DNA of 64,000 nucleotides, from assembly GCF_028657195.3 (NCBI RefSeq), contig NZ_JANCPR020000010.1, forward strand, positions 62,001-126,000, written 5' to 3'. The stretch's first letter is position 1, and every line of letters begins with the position of its first letter. The notes beneath the pieces were generated by a model, which was given only the letters and a program-made list of their open reading frames with translations, did no database searches and was not told where the DNA came from. Source of the DNA: Streptomyces iconiensis (GTDB taxonomy: Bacteria; Actinomycetota; Actinomycetes; Streptomycetales; Streptomycetaceae). Positions 26,302 through 35,842 of the stretch are shown piece after piece. A program made the translations under genes and the position numbers.

Positions 26302-27875
26302 GCGGCGGACACGGGCCCCCGGAAGGCGCGGCCCACGGGCCCGTCCCCGAGGGGCTTCCCGCCGCGCTGGCCGCCTGGCGCCAGGCCCTCGGCACCCCGC
26401 ACGTACGTACCGACCCCGGCCTGCTGAACCGGCTGTCGGCTGCCACCTACCCCACCAACGTCCGCGTCCCCGCCGCGCTGTACCCGGCCGACGTGGAACA
26501 GGTGCGGGAGTGCGTCGCTATCGCCTCCCGGAACGGCGTCGCCCTGCACCCGGTCAGCACCGGCAAGAACTGGGGCTACGGTTCCGCCTGCCCGGTCGGC
26601 GACGGCACCGTCGTCATGTCCCTGGCCCGGATGGACCGGATCCTGGACTACGACGAGGAGTTGGCGTACGTCACCGTCGAACCAGGTGTCACCCAGCAGG
26701 ACCTGTACGCGTTCCTGTCCCGGCAGGGCGCACGGCTGCTGCCGAGCGTCACCGGCAGCACCCCCGACTCCAGCCTGATCGGAAATGTGCTCGAACGGGG
26801 CCTGGGTGAGGGTGCCTACGGTGACCGTTTCGCGCACGTCTGCGGCATGGAGGCCATCCTCGGTACGGGCGAGATCGTACGGACGGGGTTCTCGGGGTTC
26901 ACCCATGCCCCCGTACGTTCCCCCGTCGGGGCAGTGCACCGCTGGGGGCGCGGGCCCTGGCCTGACGGGCTCTTCACACAGTCCAACCTCGGTGTCGTCA
27001 CCCGCATGACGCTGTGGCTGGCCCCGGAACCCGGGGCGCTGGTGCCGTTCTCGTTCCGGACAGAGGCCGGGGGCCCGGTACTCGCGGCGGTCGTCGACGC
27101 CGTGCGGCGGCTCCGCATGGACCGGATACTCGACACGGGATTCGTCATCGCCAACGACGTACGGGAGATCTCCGCGCGGCAGCGCAGCCCCTGGCACGGA
27201 CAGTCCAACCGCGAGCCGATGCCGGCGGTGCTGCGCGGGCGGTTACGTGCCCGCTGGGATCTCGGCGCGTGGAACGGCGGCGGAGCGCTGCACGCCGCCG
27301 ACGACCGCCACGGCGCCGACCTGCGGCGTCTGGTGCGCGCACGGCTCGAACCGCACGTGTCCCGGCTCGTCTTCGGGGCCGGGGCCGAGGCGACTCCGTT
27401 GCAGCGCGGAGAGCCGACGGACGCGCACCTCGCCATGGCCTACTGGCGCACCCGCGCGCCCGTTCCCCCGCGCTCCCCCGACCTCGACGCTGACGGCTGC
27501 GGGCTGATCTGGGTGTGTCCCGTCGTGCCGCTGCTGGGCCGGCACGTGACGGCAGCCGTGGAACTGATCGAGGAGATCACCGCCGCGCACGGCTTCGACG
27601 CCAACCTCAGCCTGAACTCCGTCGCGGAGCGCTCAGCCGTCATCACGGCCGCCCTGGCCTACGACCGGTCGGACGCCGACGAGGAACGGCGCGCGATGGT
27701 ATGCCACGACGCACTGCACGAGCGCACGGAACGGGCCGGTTATCCGTCCTACCGGCTCAGTTCACGTGCGAGGAGAAGCAGTTGCGGCATGGCGGCCGAC
27801 GGCGGGCTGGCCGCCATGCTGCGGCGGATCAAATGTGCCCTCGACCCGGCCGGGGTGATCTCTCCCGGGCGTTAG
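26298..27875 (+). CDS. FAD-linked oxidase of the vanillyl-alcohol oxidase/4-cresol dehydrogenase family
   Basis: 525 residues from GTG (GTGA overlap). The PCMH-type FAD domain shows VHPVSTGKNWGYG-like HPVSTGKNWGYGSA, VTVEPGVTQQDLYAFL and GNVLERGLGEGAYGDRF. The C-terminal part ends in the family-typical GYPSYRL then ALDPAGVISPGR. Members oxidise para-substituted phenols through quinone-methide intermediates. Codon 316 (27243-27245) is the rare leucine codon TTA, so translation should depend on bldA, the Leu-tRNA(UAA) of Streptomyces. The substrate is unknown, and an operon with MoaF-like and amidinotransferase genes suggests secondary metabolism. Confidence 0.88.
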   Translation: MSGGHGPPEGAAHGPVPEGLPAALAAWRQALGTPHVRTDPGLLNRLSAATYPTNVRVPAALYPADVEQVRECVAIASRNGVALHPVSTGKNWGYGSACPVGDGTVVMSLARMDRILDYDEELAYVTVEPGVTQQDLYAFLSRQGARLLPSVTGSTPDSSLIGNVLERGLGEGAYGDRFAHVCGMEAILGTGEIVRTGFSGFTHAPVRSPVGAVHRWGRGPWPDGLFTQSNLGVVTRMTLWLAPEPGALVPFSFRTEAGGPVLAAVVDAVRRLRMDRILDTGFVIANDVREISARQRSPWHGQSNREPMPAVLRGRLRARWDLGAWNGGGALHAADDRHGADLRRLVRARLEPHVSRLVFGAGAEATPLQRGEPTDAHLAMAYWRTRAPVPPRSPDLDADGCGLIWVCPVVPLLGRHVTAAVELIEEITAAHGFDANLSLNSVAERSAVITAALAYDRSDADEERRAMVCHDALHERTERAGYPSYRLSSRARRSSCGMAADGGLAAMLRRIKCALDPAGVISPGR

Positions 27876-27916
27876 GGGCTCCCACCGGTCCGGCCGATGC
27901 CGGAGGAGAGGACATC

Positions 27917-29056
27917 ATGTCGCTCAACAGTTACGACGAATGGTCTCCGCTTGCCGAGGTCGTGGTGGGCTCGGGAGCGAGATTCGAGGCACACGAACTG
28001 GAGCTGTCCTTCAAGCTCTTCTTCCACGACGTGGCGTACGCGGCTTTCTACTACCCCAGTTACGGGCCTGCGGCCGACGACGCGGCGTCCGAGCCGGAGA
28101 GTTCCCGTCAGCTCAAGCGGCGTTACGTCGACGAGTTGAACGAGGACCTGGAAGAACTCGTCACGGTACTGCGCGAGTACGGCGCGCTCGTCCACCGCCC
28201 GCTGCCGCTGCCCGCACCGGCGCCCTTCAGTACACCGTCCTGGCAGGCCCACTGCGTTCCCGCGCTGAACATCCGTGACCAGGCCATCATCATGGGCGAG
28301 GAGATTCTTGAAACCCCGCCGCAAGTACGCGCCAGGTACTTCGAGAACGACCTGCTCAAACCGGTCTTCTACCGCTATTTCCACGCCGGTGCGAAATGGT
28401 CGGTCATGCCGCGCCCCGTGATGACCGACCGCTCCTTCGACACCTCCTACGTCTCCGGACAGAAGACTCCCGCCATGCAGGAGATCGCGCATCCGCAGGC
28501 GTCCCCTTACGACACGGGCTTCGAGATGATGATCGACGCCGCGCAGTGTCTGCGGTTCGGTCGCGACATTCTTGTGAATGCCGCGACCGAGAACCACGTG
28601 CTCGGCGCGCGCTGGATGCAGCGGCATTTCGAGGGCCGCTTCCGTTTCCATCTGATGCACCGCTTCGCTGACAACCACATCGACAGCCTGGTGCTGCCGT
28701 TGCGTCCCGGCACTCTGTTGCTGCGTAATCCACTCGTGGCCGAGAGCCTGCCGGAGCCGCTGCGGCGCTGGGACCGTATCTACGCCCCCGAGCCCGACGA
28801 CAACTCCTTCCCGCAGTACGAGGACGACGATCTGCTCCTCACCAGCAGGTACATCGACATGAACGTCCTGTCGGTCGACGAGAACACCGTCGTCGTCAAC
28901 TCGCTGTGCCCGGAGCTGATCCGGACGCTGGAGCGGCACCGCTTCACCGTGCTCCCGGTCCAACACCGTCACCGCCGGCTGTTCGGCGGCGGCTTCCACT
29001 GCTTCACGCTGGACACGGTGCGCCGCGACTCCGGGCCATGTGACTACCTGGAGTGA
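27917..29056 (+). CDS. Amidinotransferase (arginine:glycine amidinotransferase-like)
   Basis: 379 residues with GGAGGAGAGG before the ATG. The pentein fold carries the catalytic residues as Asp207 (MMIDAAQCLRFGRDI), His254 (NHIDSLVLPL) and Cys362 (GGGFHCFTLD). These correspond to the Asp-His-Cys set of human glycine amidinotransferase. It moves the amidino group of arginine to an amine, giving a guanidine and ornithine. In actinomycetes such enzymes are found in guanidine-containing antibiotics such as streptomycin (StrB). The acceptor here is unknown. It ends the plus-strand operon of MoaF-like and flavoenzyme genes. Confidence 0.9.
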   Translation: MSLNSYDEWSPLAEVVVGSGARFEAHELELSFKLFFHDVAYAAFYYPSYGPAADDAASEPESSRQLKRRYVDELNEDLEELVTVLREYGALVHRPLPLPAPAPFSTPSWQAHCVPALNIRDQAIIMGEEILETPPQVRARYFENDLLKPVFYRYFHAGAKWSVMPRPVMTDRSFDTSYVSGQKTPAMQEIAHPQASPYDTGFEMMIDAAQCLRFGRDILVNAATENHVLGARWMQRHFEGRFRFHLMHRFADNHIDSLVLPLRPGTLLLRNPLVAESLPEPLRRWDRIYAPEPDDNSFPQYEDDDLLLTSRYIDMNVLSVDENTVVVNSLCPELIRTLERHRFTVLPVQHRHRRLFGGGFHCFTLDTVRRDSGPCDYLE

Positions 29057-29088
29057 CGCCTGGCCCGGTGGGCGAACGGGGCATGGGG

Positions 29089-29148
29089 CTCACGCGAGAA
29101 CGGCGCGGCCGGTGACCACTTCGGTAACCGCCGCGCCGTTCTCGTGAG
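29089..29148. terminator. Large bidirectional hairpin between convergent genes
   Basis: A stem of about 25 bp, with a 2-base and a 1-base bulge, runs from CTCAC at 29089 to GTGAG at 29148. Its core pairs GAGAACGGCGCGG with CCGCGCCGTTCTC, and the top is an ACTTC loop. It lies exactly between the amidinotransferase and the convergent P450, so it can end both transcripts. Confidence 0.8.
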
Positions 29149-29175
29149 GAAGCGCCGCACACACCCGGGTGCGCT

Positions 29176-30390
29176 TCACACCTCTACGAGCAGGGACAGG
29201 GGATGCCGCAGGTTGTAGCCGTAGCCCCAACGAGGCTCCTCCACGAGCCGGTAGTGCGGTGCGGCAGCCAGCAGTGCCGTGTAGGCCGCCTCCATCTGCA
29301 CCCGTCCCATCACGGGGCCGAGACAGCCGTGCCACCCGGTGCCGAAGGCGAGGTGACTGGTGCCGCCGCGGGCCCGGGTCAGGTCCAGTTCGTCGGGGGC
29401 GTGGAAGTAGGCGTCGTCGCGGTTGGCGGAGACGAAGAGCACCGCCACCTCCGAACCCCGGGGTATGCGTACGCCACCGATGACCGCGTCTTCCAGCGCC
29501 CAGCGTTCAAACATGTGCACGGATGAGTCATAGCGCAGGAGCTCCTCGATGGCCGCACGGAAGCGGCCCGGCTCGTTCCGCAGCAGCTGAAGCTGGTCGG
29601 GATGGCGCAGCAGGGACAGCCAGCCGATCGTGCTGGTGCCTGCCGCTGAGTCGAACGGCCCGAGGAACAGCGTGACCGCGGCGAACCCGCACTCCTCCTC
29701 GCTCAGCACTCCGGACCGCTTCGCCTCGGCCAGCGCACTGACCAGATCGTCGCCAGGGTGGTTCTCGCGGGCGCGTACCAGCCCCAGCAGATACGCCACG
29801 GCCTCCTGGTCGGCGCGTGCCGCGGCGACCAACGCCTCCGGCGTGCGGTTGGGGACGAGAGCCTCCGTCATCTCCCTCGACAGGCCGGCCAGCATGGGCT
29901 GGTCCTCCTCGGGCACTCCGACGGCTTCGCCCACCAGCGCCCAGGCGAGGGGCTGGAAGAGGGCAGAGACCAGATCACCGCCGCCGGCCGCGACGAACGG
30001 TTCGGCCAGCGCGCGGGCCCGTTCCACGTAACGTCCCCGCTTGCGCTGCCACTCACGGGCGCTGAACGGCGGCCCCAGAAGCGCACGGAGCCGGGTCTGC
30101 AACGGCGGGTCCTCGTCCAGAACGCTGAATTGCTTGTGCCAGAAGCCCACTTCCTCGGCGGAAAATGAGCGCATCCTCTCCGACCGCTCCACGAAGGCGG
30201 CCCGGTGCTTCTGGGACCTCCCGAGCGCTGGATTGCGCAGCGCGGCCTGCACCTCGGCGTATCCGGAAACCAGCCACTGGGCCGTCGGCTCGAACCAGCA
30301 CACCGGATGTTTTTCCCGCAGGGCCGCGTAGGCGGGAAAAGGGTCATCGATGAATTCCCGCGACCAGGGATCGAACTCACGTGGTCCCAT
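29176..30390 (-). CDS. Cytochrome P450
   Basis: 404 residues from ATG 30390, preceded by GAGGAG. The heme loop is FGTGWHGCLG with Cys356 as iron ligand, and EELLRYDSSVH is the K-helix ExxR region. The I-helix reads LFLGPFDSAAG, in which the usual A/G-G-x-D/E-T-T becomes G-P-F-D-S-A. Both the helix glycine and the oxygen-activating threonine are thus replaced. Catalysis may differ from a standard hydroxylase. It faces the amidinotransferase operon and is probably part of the same pathway. Confidence 0.88.
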   Translation of the reverse strand: MGPREFDPWSREFIDDPFPAYAALREKHPVCWFEPTAQWLVSGYAEVQAALRNPALGRSQKHRAAFVERSERMRSFSAEEVGFWHKQFSVLDEDPPLQTRLRALLGPPFSAREWQRKRGRYVERARALAEPFVAAGGGDLVSALFQPLAWALVGEAVGVPEEDQPMLAGLSREMTEALVPNRTPEALVAAARADQEAVAYLLGLVRARENHPGDDLVSALAEAKRSGVLSEEECGFAAVTLFLGPFDSAAGTSTIGWLSLLRHPDQLQLLRNEPGRFRAAIEELLRYDSSVHMFERWALEDAVIGGVRIPRGSEVAVLFVSANRDDAYFHAPDELDLTRARGGTSHLAFGTGWHGCLGPVMGRVQMEAAYTALLAAAPHYRLVEEPRWGYGYNLRHPLSLLVEV

Positions 30391-30733
30391 GGGTCTCCTC
30401 GCTTCCGTAGGGACACCCCGCAACCGCTACCCGGTCGGAGCGGCCCCAGGAGGAAAACGCTGCGGAATATCTTCCCGGCGGCGCACCCCGCCACGCGGCG
30501 GCAGACCGCAGGACCTGCCTGACGAGGGTGTACGGAATTGCGGGTGTCAAAGGAGCGCACCTCAGCGAACAGGCGCACTCCGGTGCGCGAAAACACCGTT
30601 TCCCCGCTTCGGCCCGACCGGCCCGTGAACAAGTCGCCCCACCGGCGGAGAAATGGGAATCCCCAGGGGAGGACTCAGGGCGACGATTCGCGCACTCGCC
30701 GCTCTCCTGCCGGGGCGCCCGGGGAGGGGGCTT
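30391..30733. other. Gene-free region between P450 and MFS genes
   Basis: Leader and promoter region of the P450 plus the downstream region of the MFS gene, both on the minus strand. I see no gene, clear hairpin or repeat in it. Confidence 0.5.
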
Positions 30734-31975
30734 CTAGTCCAGAACGCGGCCCTTGGTCTCCGGCAGGAGCCAGATGAACAGGAGGGTCAGGGCGGTACAG
30801 ACCATCACCACGGTGGCGATGGCCGTGCCCAGCCCGGTTCCGGCCGCCGCCCAGCCGATGAGTGCGGGGCTGAACGCCGCCGCACCGCGGCCGACGTTGT
30901 AGGTGACGCCCGCTCCTGTGCCGCGGACGCGTGCGGGGAACAGCTCGGTGAACAGGGCGCCCTTGCCCGACGCCTGGGCCGATATGAAGAAGCCGACCAC
31001 GAAGGCGAGCAGCAGGTTGTACCAGGGTGCGTCGAGCGGGACGGCCATGAACAGGAAGCCGAAGAGCGCCGTTCCCAGGTAGAAGACCGTGAACGCCCAG
31101 CGCCGTCCGATGCGGTCGTGCAGCCGGCCGCCGAGCACATAGCCGAGCCAGTTGCCGGCGATCATGAACCAGATGTACATCGCGGTGTCGCTGACGCTGA
31201 GCCCGCGTTCTTCCTTCAGGTACAGCGGGATCCACGTCTGCATCGCGTAGGTGCTTCCCAGGCCGGTCGCGCCGAACAGCGTGCCCAGCACGGTGTGCTT
31301 ACGCAGTCCCGGCGAGAAGAGTTCGGCGAAGGCGCCTCTTTCGCGCGGCTTCCGCTCCACCTTTATCGCCGGCACGTCGCGCAGTTTCCTGCGGATCAGC
31401 AGCGCCACCAGCGCGGGGAGTATTCCGGTCACGAACATCACCCGCCACGCGACCGTGTCAGGCAGCCAGAGGTGGCTGAGCAGGTAGGCGAGGTTCGCTC
31501 CGGCCCAGCCGACGGCCCACGCCGACTGGACCCAGGCCAGCGCCCTCCCCCGGCGTTCCGGAGTCGCGTACTCCGCCATGAGTGCGGCGCCCACGGGCCA
31601 TTCGGCGCCGAAGAAGAAGCCTTCGAGGGTGCGCCACAGCAGCAGTTGCTCGAAGTTCTGAGCGGTGGCGGTCAGGCCGGTGAACAGGGCGTAAGCGGCG
31701 ATCACCAGTACCAGGACCTGTACCCGGCCGAAGCGGTCCGCCAGCCTGCCGCCGGCCACACCGCCAACGGCCGAGCTGATGAGCGCGCACGAGGTGGCCA
31801 GCCCGCCCTGCGCCGTGGTGAGTCCGAAGGCGGCGATGATCCCGCTGAGCGCGAGCGGGAACATCTGGTTGGTGAAGCCGTCCAGGCCCCAGCCCGTCCA
31901 GGTCGCCCAGGTCACCCGTCGTACGAGAGACCTGTTCGTGCCGGGTGGAGAGGGAGCAGTCGATGTGGTGGTCAT
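30734..31975 (-). CDS. MFS transporter of the sugar/aromatic-acid porter type
   Basis: 413 residues, 12 predicted helices. The loop 2-3 motif GGRLADRFGR and its repeat GGRLHDRIGRR, PERRGRALAW and the terminal LPETKGRVL are those of the metabolite:H+ symporter branch of the MFS, which usually imports organic acids. It is the last gene after solA, hyuA and hyuB in the same direction, so it probably brings in their substrate. The gap of 120 bases to hyuB contains a duplicated hairpin that may lower its expression. Confidence 0.85.
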   Translation of the reverse strand: MTTTSTAPSPPGTNRSLVRRVTWATWTGWGLDGFTNQMFPLALSGIIAAFGLTTAQGGLATSCALISSAVGGVAGGRLADRFGRVQVLVLVIAAYALFTGLTATAQNFEQLLLWRTLEGFFFGAEWPVGAALMAEYATPERRGRALAWVQSAWAVGWAGANLAYLLSHLWLPDTVAWRVMFVTGILPALVALLIRRKLRDVPAIKVERKPRERGAFAELFSPGLRKHTVLGTLFGATGLGSTYAMQTWIPLYLKEERGLSVSDTAMYIWFMIAGNWLGYVLGGRLHDRIGRRWAFTVFYLGTALFGFLFMAVPLDAPWYNLLLAFVVGFFISAQASGKGALFTELFPARVRGTGAGVTYNVGRGAAAFSPALIGWAAAGTGLGTAIATVVMVCTALTLLFIWLLPETKGRVLD

Positions 31976-32040
31976 GCCTGCACTCCGATCGGTCGGTACC
32001 TGGGTTCGATCAGCGCCATGGAGCCGGGAGTTGAGCCGGA

Positions 32041-32090
32041 GGCGAGCCCCGGGCTTGATCCGGGAGGCGAGCCCCGGGCTTGAGCCGGGG
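32041..32090. repeat. 25-bp tandem duplication with internal hairpin after hyuB
   Basis: Units 32041-32065 and 32066-32090 differ at two positions. Each contains CCCCGGGCTTGA(T/G)CCGGG and can fold on itself. It lies between the hyuB stop and the MFS start and may act as an attenuating terminator. Confidence 0.75.
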
Positions 32091-32095
32091 GGTGG

Positions 32096-33760
32096 TCAGT
32101 CGGCCGGGCGGAATCCGTAGAGGTCGCGTGCCGCCTGTTCGGTGACGCGCCCGTTGCGCAGGTCCTCGCGCACCTGTTCCTCGCTCCGCGCCGCCGGGTC
32201 GCCGAAGCCTCCGCTGCCGGGGCTCTCCACCCGCAGCACATCTCCCTCGCGCAGTCGCACGCCGGAGACCCGCCCGCCCGGTAGCCGGTGTTCGTCGTCC
32301 CGTCCCGGGTTGACGACGAAGCGTCCGGGGCTGCCGTCGTGGCCGCCGCCCAGGCCCCATGGCCGGGTGGACTGGCGGTCGGCGTGCGCGGAGAACTCCG
32401 CGCTGTCGCCGAGGATCCGTACGTCACGCCGGACGCCGAGGCCGCCGCGGTGGGTGCCGGCTCCGCCGGAGTCGGGGATCAGTTCGTAGGTGTCGACCAG
32501 CAGCGGGTACTCCTGTTCCAGCGCCTCGATCGGCAGATTCGAGGAGTTGGTGATGTGCACCTGGACGGCGTCCAGACCGTCCTTCGTGGTCCTGGCGCCG
32601 CCGCCCCCCGCGACCACCTCCGGGTAGACGAAGAAGTCGCCTTCGCACTCCCCGGAGAACGTCACATAGGTGACGGTGCTGTGGCTCGCAGCCGGAACCC
32701 GCTCGGGTACAGCGGCGGCCAGCGCGCCCAGTACCACGTCGGCGACCCGCTGGCAGGTGTCGGTGCGGGCTGTGACCGGTGCGGGCTCGACCGGGTTGAC
32801 GATGCTGCCGTGCGGCGCTGCGATCTCCACCGCGTCGAAGAAGCCACCGTTGGGCGGGATTCCGGGGTCGAGCACCGCTTTCAGCGCGTAGTAGACGGTC
32901 GCCTCCAGCGCCGGGCGCACCACGTTGATGCCCACGGGCGACTGCGGGCCCGTACCGGCGAAGTCCAGCGCGACGCGGTCGCCTTCGACGGTGACCGCCA
33001 CCGCGATCTCGGTTGCCGGGCCTTCGCTGGGGTCCATCAGGTCGCGGAACCTGTAGGTACCGTCGGGCACCTCGCGCAGCGCGGCGGCCAGCCGCTTGCG
33101 GGAGTGGGCGAGCAGGTGTGCGGTGGCGGCGCGTACCGTCTCCCGGCCGTAGCGCCTGTGCACCTCGCGCAGGTGGCGTTCGCCGATCTCCACAGCGGCC
33201 AGCTGGGCGAGCATGTCGCCGCGCCGCTCCTGCGGCAGCCGCGAGTTCAGCTCGATGAAGGCCAGCGGTGCCTGTTCGAGGCCGTCGGCCGTGGCGAACT
33301 TGACCAGGGGGATGCGCAGGCCCTCCTGGAAGAGGGAGTTCGAGTCGCCCGCGTTGCTGCCGGGGACCCGGCCGCCGATGTCGGAGTGGTGCGCGATGCC
33401 GGCGCTGTAGCCGATCAGCTCACCGTCCGCGAAGACCGGCTTGACCATGGTGATGTCGGGCAGGTGGGTGCCGCCGCCGTGGTACGGATCGTTGGTGATG
33501 AACACGTCGCCCGGCCGTACCGTCAGCTCGGAGGCCACCAGCGAGTCGATCAGACCGGTCATCGACCCCATGTGGATCGGCATGTTCTCGGCCTGTGCGA
33601 CCAGCTTGCCGTGCTCGTCGAAGAGTGCGGTCGAACAGTCGGAACGTTCCTTGATGTTGGTCGAGTAGCTCGCCCGGCGCAGTACAGCGCCCATCTCCTC
33701 GGCGACGGTCACCAGGGACGCGCCGATCACCTGCACCGTAATGGGGTCGGGAGTCTTCAA
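32096..33760 (-). CDS. hyuB: Hydantoinase B/oxoprolinase-family beta subunit
   Basis: 554 residues from TTG 33760, in the sequence TTGA shared with the hyuA stop, so the subunits are translationally coupled. Motifs of the family are clear: RRASYSTNIKERSDCSTALFD, FITNDPYHGGGTHLPDITM, HHSDIGGRVPGS and near the C terminus SPGSGGFGDPAAR. With HyuA it forms the ATP-dependent ring-opening enzyme acting on N-methylhydantoin, 5-oxoproline or hydantoins. The same frame is open far upstream through hyuA DNA, but that part has no similarity and is not counted. Confidence 0.92.
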   Translation of the reverse strand: MKTPDPITVQVIGASLVTVAEEMGAVLRRASYSTNIKERSDCSTALFDEHGKLVAQAENMPIHMGSMTGLIDSLVASELTVRPGDVFITNDPYHGGGTHLPDITMVKPVFADGELIGYSAGIAHHSDIGGRVPGSNAGDSNSLFQEGLRIPLVKFATADGLEQAPLAFIELNSRLPQERRGDMLAQLAAVEIGERHLREVHRRYGRETVRAATAHLLAHSRKRLAAALREVPDGTYRFRDLMDPSEGPATEIAVAVTVEGDRVALDFAGTGPQSPVGINVVRPALEATVYYALKAVLDPGIPPNGGFFDAVEIAAPHGSIVNPVEPAPVTARTDTCQRVADVVLGALAAAVPERVPAASHSTVTYVTFSGECEGDFFVYPEVVAGGGGARTTKDGLDAVQVHITNSSNLPIEALEQEYPLLVDTYELIPDSGGAGTHRGGLGVRRDVRILGDSAEFSAHADRQSTRPWGLGGGHDGSPGRFVVNPGRDDEHRLPGGRVSGVRLREGDVLRVESPGSGGFGDPAARSEEQVREDLRNGRVTEQAARDLYGFRPAD

Positions 33761-35820
33761 CGCTGCTCCACTTCGATGATGAGGTTGCCGTAGCGGTCGA
33801 CGCGCGCGGTGGCGTCCGGGGTGATGACCGTGGTGGTGTCGAGCTGTTCGACGATCGCCGGGCCCGGCAGCACGGTGCCGGCGCGCAGCCCGGCGCGGTC
33901 GTACACCGGGGTCTCGACGGGGCCCGTCTCGTCGAAGTCGGCCCGGCGGCGGCCGATCAGCGCCTCCTCGGGCTCCGAGCCCTCGGCGATGGCGGGCAGC
34001 TCCGGTTTGTCGACCGCGGCGGCTGCGGTCAGTTGCACCTCGACGATCTGTACGCGTGCTCCGGGGTGCGCGTAGCCGTAGCTCTTGGTGTGCTGTTCGT
34101 GGAAGGCGGCCACGATCCCGGCCACCGCTTCGCAGTCGAACCGCGCGGCGTCGATCACCCGCTGCGGCAGCGGGACCGACAGTTCGAAGTTCTGCCTGGC
34201 GTAGCGCATCCTCGCTTCGCCGGTGATCTTCGTGTCCGCCTCGGGCGGCGCCTCGGAGGCCAGCCAGTCGCGGGCCGATGTGTGCACCTCGTGCAGCACC
34301 TCGTTGAGCTTGTCGGGGGCGCGCTCGTCGGCCTCCTCCAGGACGGCCTTGGCGAACTCGGTGCGGATGTCGGTGACGAGCAGCCCCAGTGCGCACAGCG
34401 TGCCGGGGTTGGGCGGGACCAGCACGGTGCTCATGCCGACCTCGCGGGCGACCTCGACCGCGTGCAGCGGTCCTGCGCCGCCGAAGGCGACCAGGACACA
34501 GCCGCGCGGGTCCTCGCCCGCCTCGACCGAGACCTTGCGCACCGCTCCGGCCATGTTGACCGCCGCGATCCGCCCGATGCCGCGTGCGGCCACCGGCCGG
34601 TCGGTGCCCATCGCCCGCGCGACCGTGTCGACGGCACGTTCGGCCGCCGCGTGGTCGACCGCGAGCGCGCCGCCCAGGATGTACTCCGGGTTCAGCCGTC
34701 CGCGCAGGACGTTCGCGTCGGTGACGGTCGGTGTGACGCCGCCACGCCCGTAGGCGGCCGGGCCCGGCTGCGATCCCGCGCTGCTCGGGCCGACCTCCAG
34801 CGCCCCGCCGGGGTCGACCCGCGCGATGCTGCCGCCGCCGGCGCCGACGGTGTGGATGTCCAGCGAAGGGGTGCGCACCGGGCGGTGGTTGATCCCGCGC
34901 TGCGAGGACACCAGGGCGTGCCCGTCGCGTACGAGGCAGACATCGGTGCTGGTTCCGCCCATGTCGAAGGTGATCAGGTTGCCGTAACCCGCCTGCCCTG
35001 CCACATGGGAAGCCGCCACGACACCGGCCGAGGGCCCGGACAGCAGCGTGGTCACCGGGTGCCGGCTCACCGAGTCGAGCGACATCATGCCGCCGCTGGA
35101 GCCGATCACCCGGGGCTCGACGGGCACTCCTGTCGTACGGATCCGCTCGGCCAGCCGCGACATACAGCGGTTGATCTTCGGGCCGACGTAGGCGTTGACC
35201 ACGGTGGTCGAGAACCGTTCGAACTCGCGGAACACGGGCGCCACTTCGGACGAGGCGCACACGTAGACGCCGGGCAGCGCGGCGCGCAGCCGCTCGGCTG
35301 CCTCCCGTTCGTGGTCGCCGTTGCGGTAGCTGTGCAGGAAGCAGACCGCGACCGCCTCGGGCCCCGCCTCGCTGACGCCGGCCACGGCGGCGGTGAGGCC
35401 GTCCTCGTCCAGCGGCGTGAGCACCTTGCCCTCGGCTGACATCCGCTCGACCAGCGCGTGCACCAGCGCCCTCGGGACCAGCGGCGGCGCCTTGTCGGCC
35501 TCCATGTCGTAGAGGTCGGGGCGCTGCTGGCGGCCGATCTCCAGGATGTCCCGCAGCCCCGCCGTGGTCACCAGCGCCGTGAGCGCGCCGTTGGACTCCA
35601 GCACGGTGTTGGTCGCCACGGTGGTGCCGTGCCCGAGGTAGGCGACGTCGCCGGGGTCGGCGCCGGCCTCGCGCAGTACCGCGCGGACACCTTCGGCGAC
35701 CGCGACGGACTGGTCCTCGGTGGTCGAAGGCAGCTTGTGGATGTGGAACCGGCCCGTGGCCGCGTCCAGAGCGGTCACGTCGGTGAACGTGCCGCCCACG
35801 TCGATTCCGATGCGGAGCAT
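33757..35820 (-). CDS. hyuA: Hydantoinase A/oxoprolinase-family alpha subunit
   Basis: 687 residues from the ATG giving MLRIGIDVGGTFTDVTA, with AAGGGACC upstream. The actin-like ATPase fold has the GIDVGGTFTD phosphate-1 motif, YLGHGTTVATNTVLE, SSGGMMSLDS and TFDMGGTSTDVCL. It supplies the ATP-dependent activation for HyuB. It sits 22 bases after the solA-type gene. The gene order solA-hyuA-hyuB-MFS fits breakdown of an N-methylated hydantoin or creatinine-derived compound to an N-methyl amino acid, which the oxidase would then demethylate. An N-carbamoyl amidase is not present here. Confidence 0.92.
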   Translation of the reverse strand: MLRIGIDVGGTFTDVTALDAATGRFHIHKLPSTTEDQSVAVAEGVRAVLREAGADPGDVAYLGHGTTVATNTVLESNGALTALVTTAGLRDILEIGRQQRPDLYDMEADKAPPLVPRALVHALVERMSAEGKVLTPLDEDGLTAAVAGVSEAGPEAVAVCFLHSYRNGDHEREAAERLRAALPGVYVCASSEVAPVFREFERFSTTVVNAYVGPKINRCMSRLAERIRTTGVPVEPRVIGSSGGMMSLDSVSRHPVTTLLSGPSAGVVAASHVAGQAGYGNLITFDMGGTSTDVCLVRDGHALVSSQRGINHRPVRTPSLDIHTVGAGGGSIARVDPGGALEVGPSSAGSQPGPAAYGRGGVTPTVTDANVLRGRLNPEYILGGALAVDHAAAERAVDTVARAMGTDRPVAARGIGRIAAVNMAGAVRKVSVEAGEDPRGCVLVAFGGAGPLHAVEVAREVGMSTVLVPPNPGTLCALGLLVTDIRTEFAKAVLEEADERAPDKLNEVLHEVHTSARDWLASEAPPEADTKITGEARMRYARQNFELSVPLPQRVIDAARFDCEAVAGIVAAFHEQHTKSYGYAHPGARVQIVEVQLTAAAAVDKPELPAIAEGSEPEEALIGRRRADFDETGPVETPVYDRAGLRAGTVLPGPAIVEQLDTTTVITPDATARVDRYGNLIIEVEQR

Positions 35821-35842
35821 GGAGGTCCCTTCGGGGTGGAGG

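Noticed and set aside
33761..35260. Upstream in-frame extension of hyuB through the hyuA gene
   Set aside because: The extension reads hyuA DNA in a wrong frame and gives Arg/Gly-rich sequence. The TTG overlapping the hyuA stop gives a family-length HyuB.
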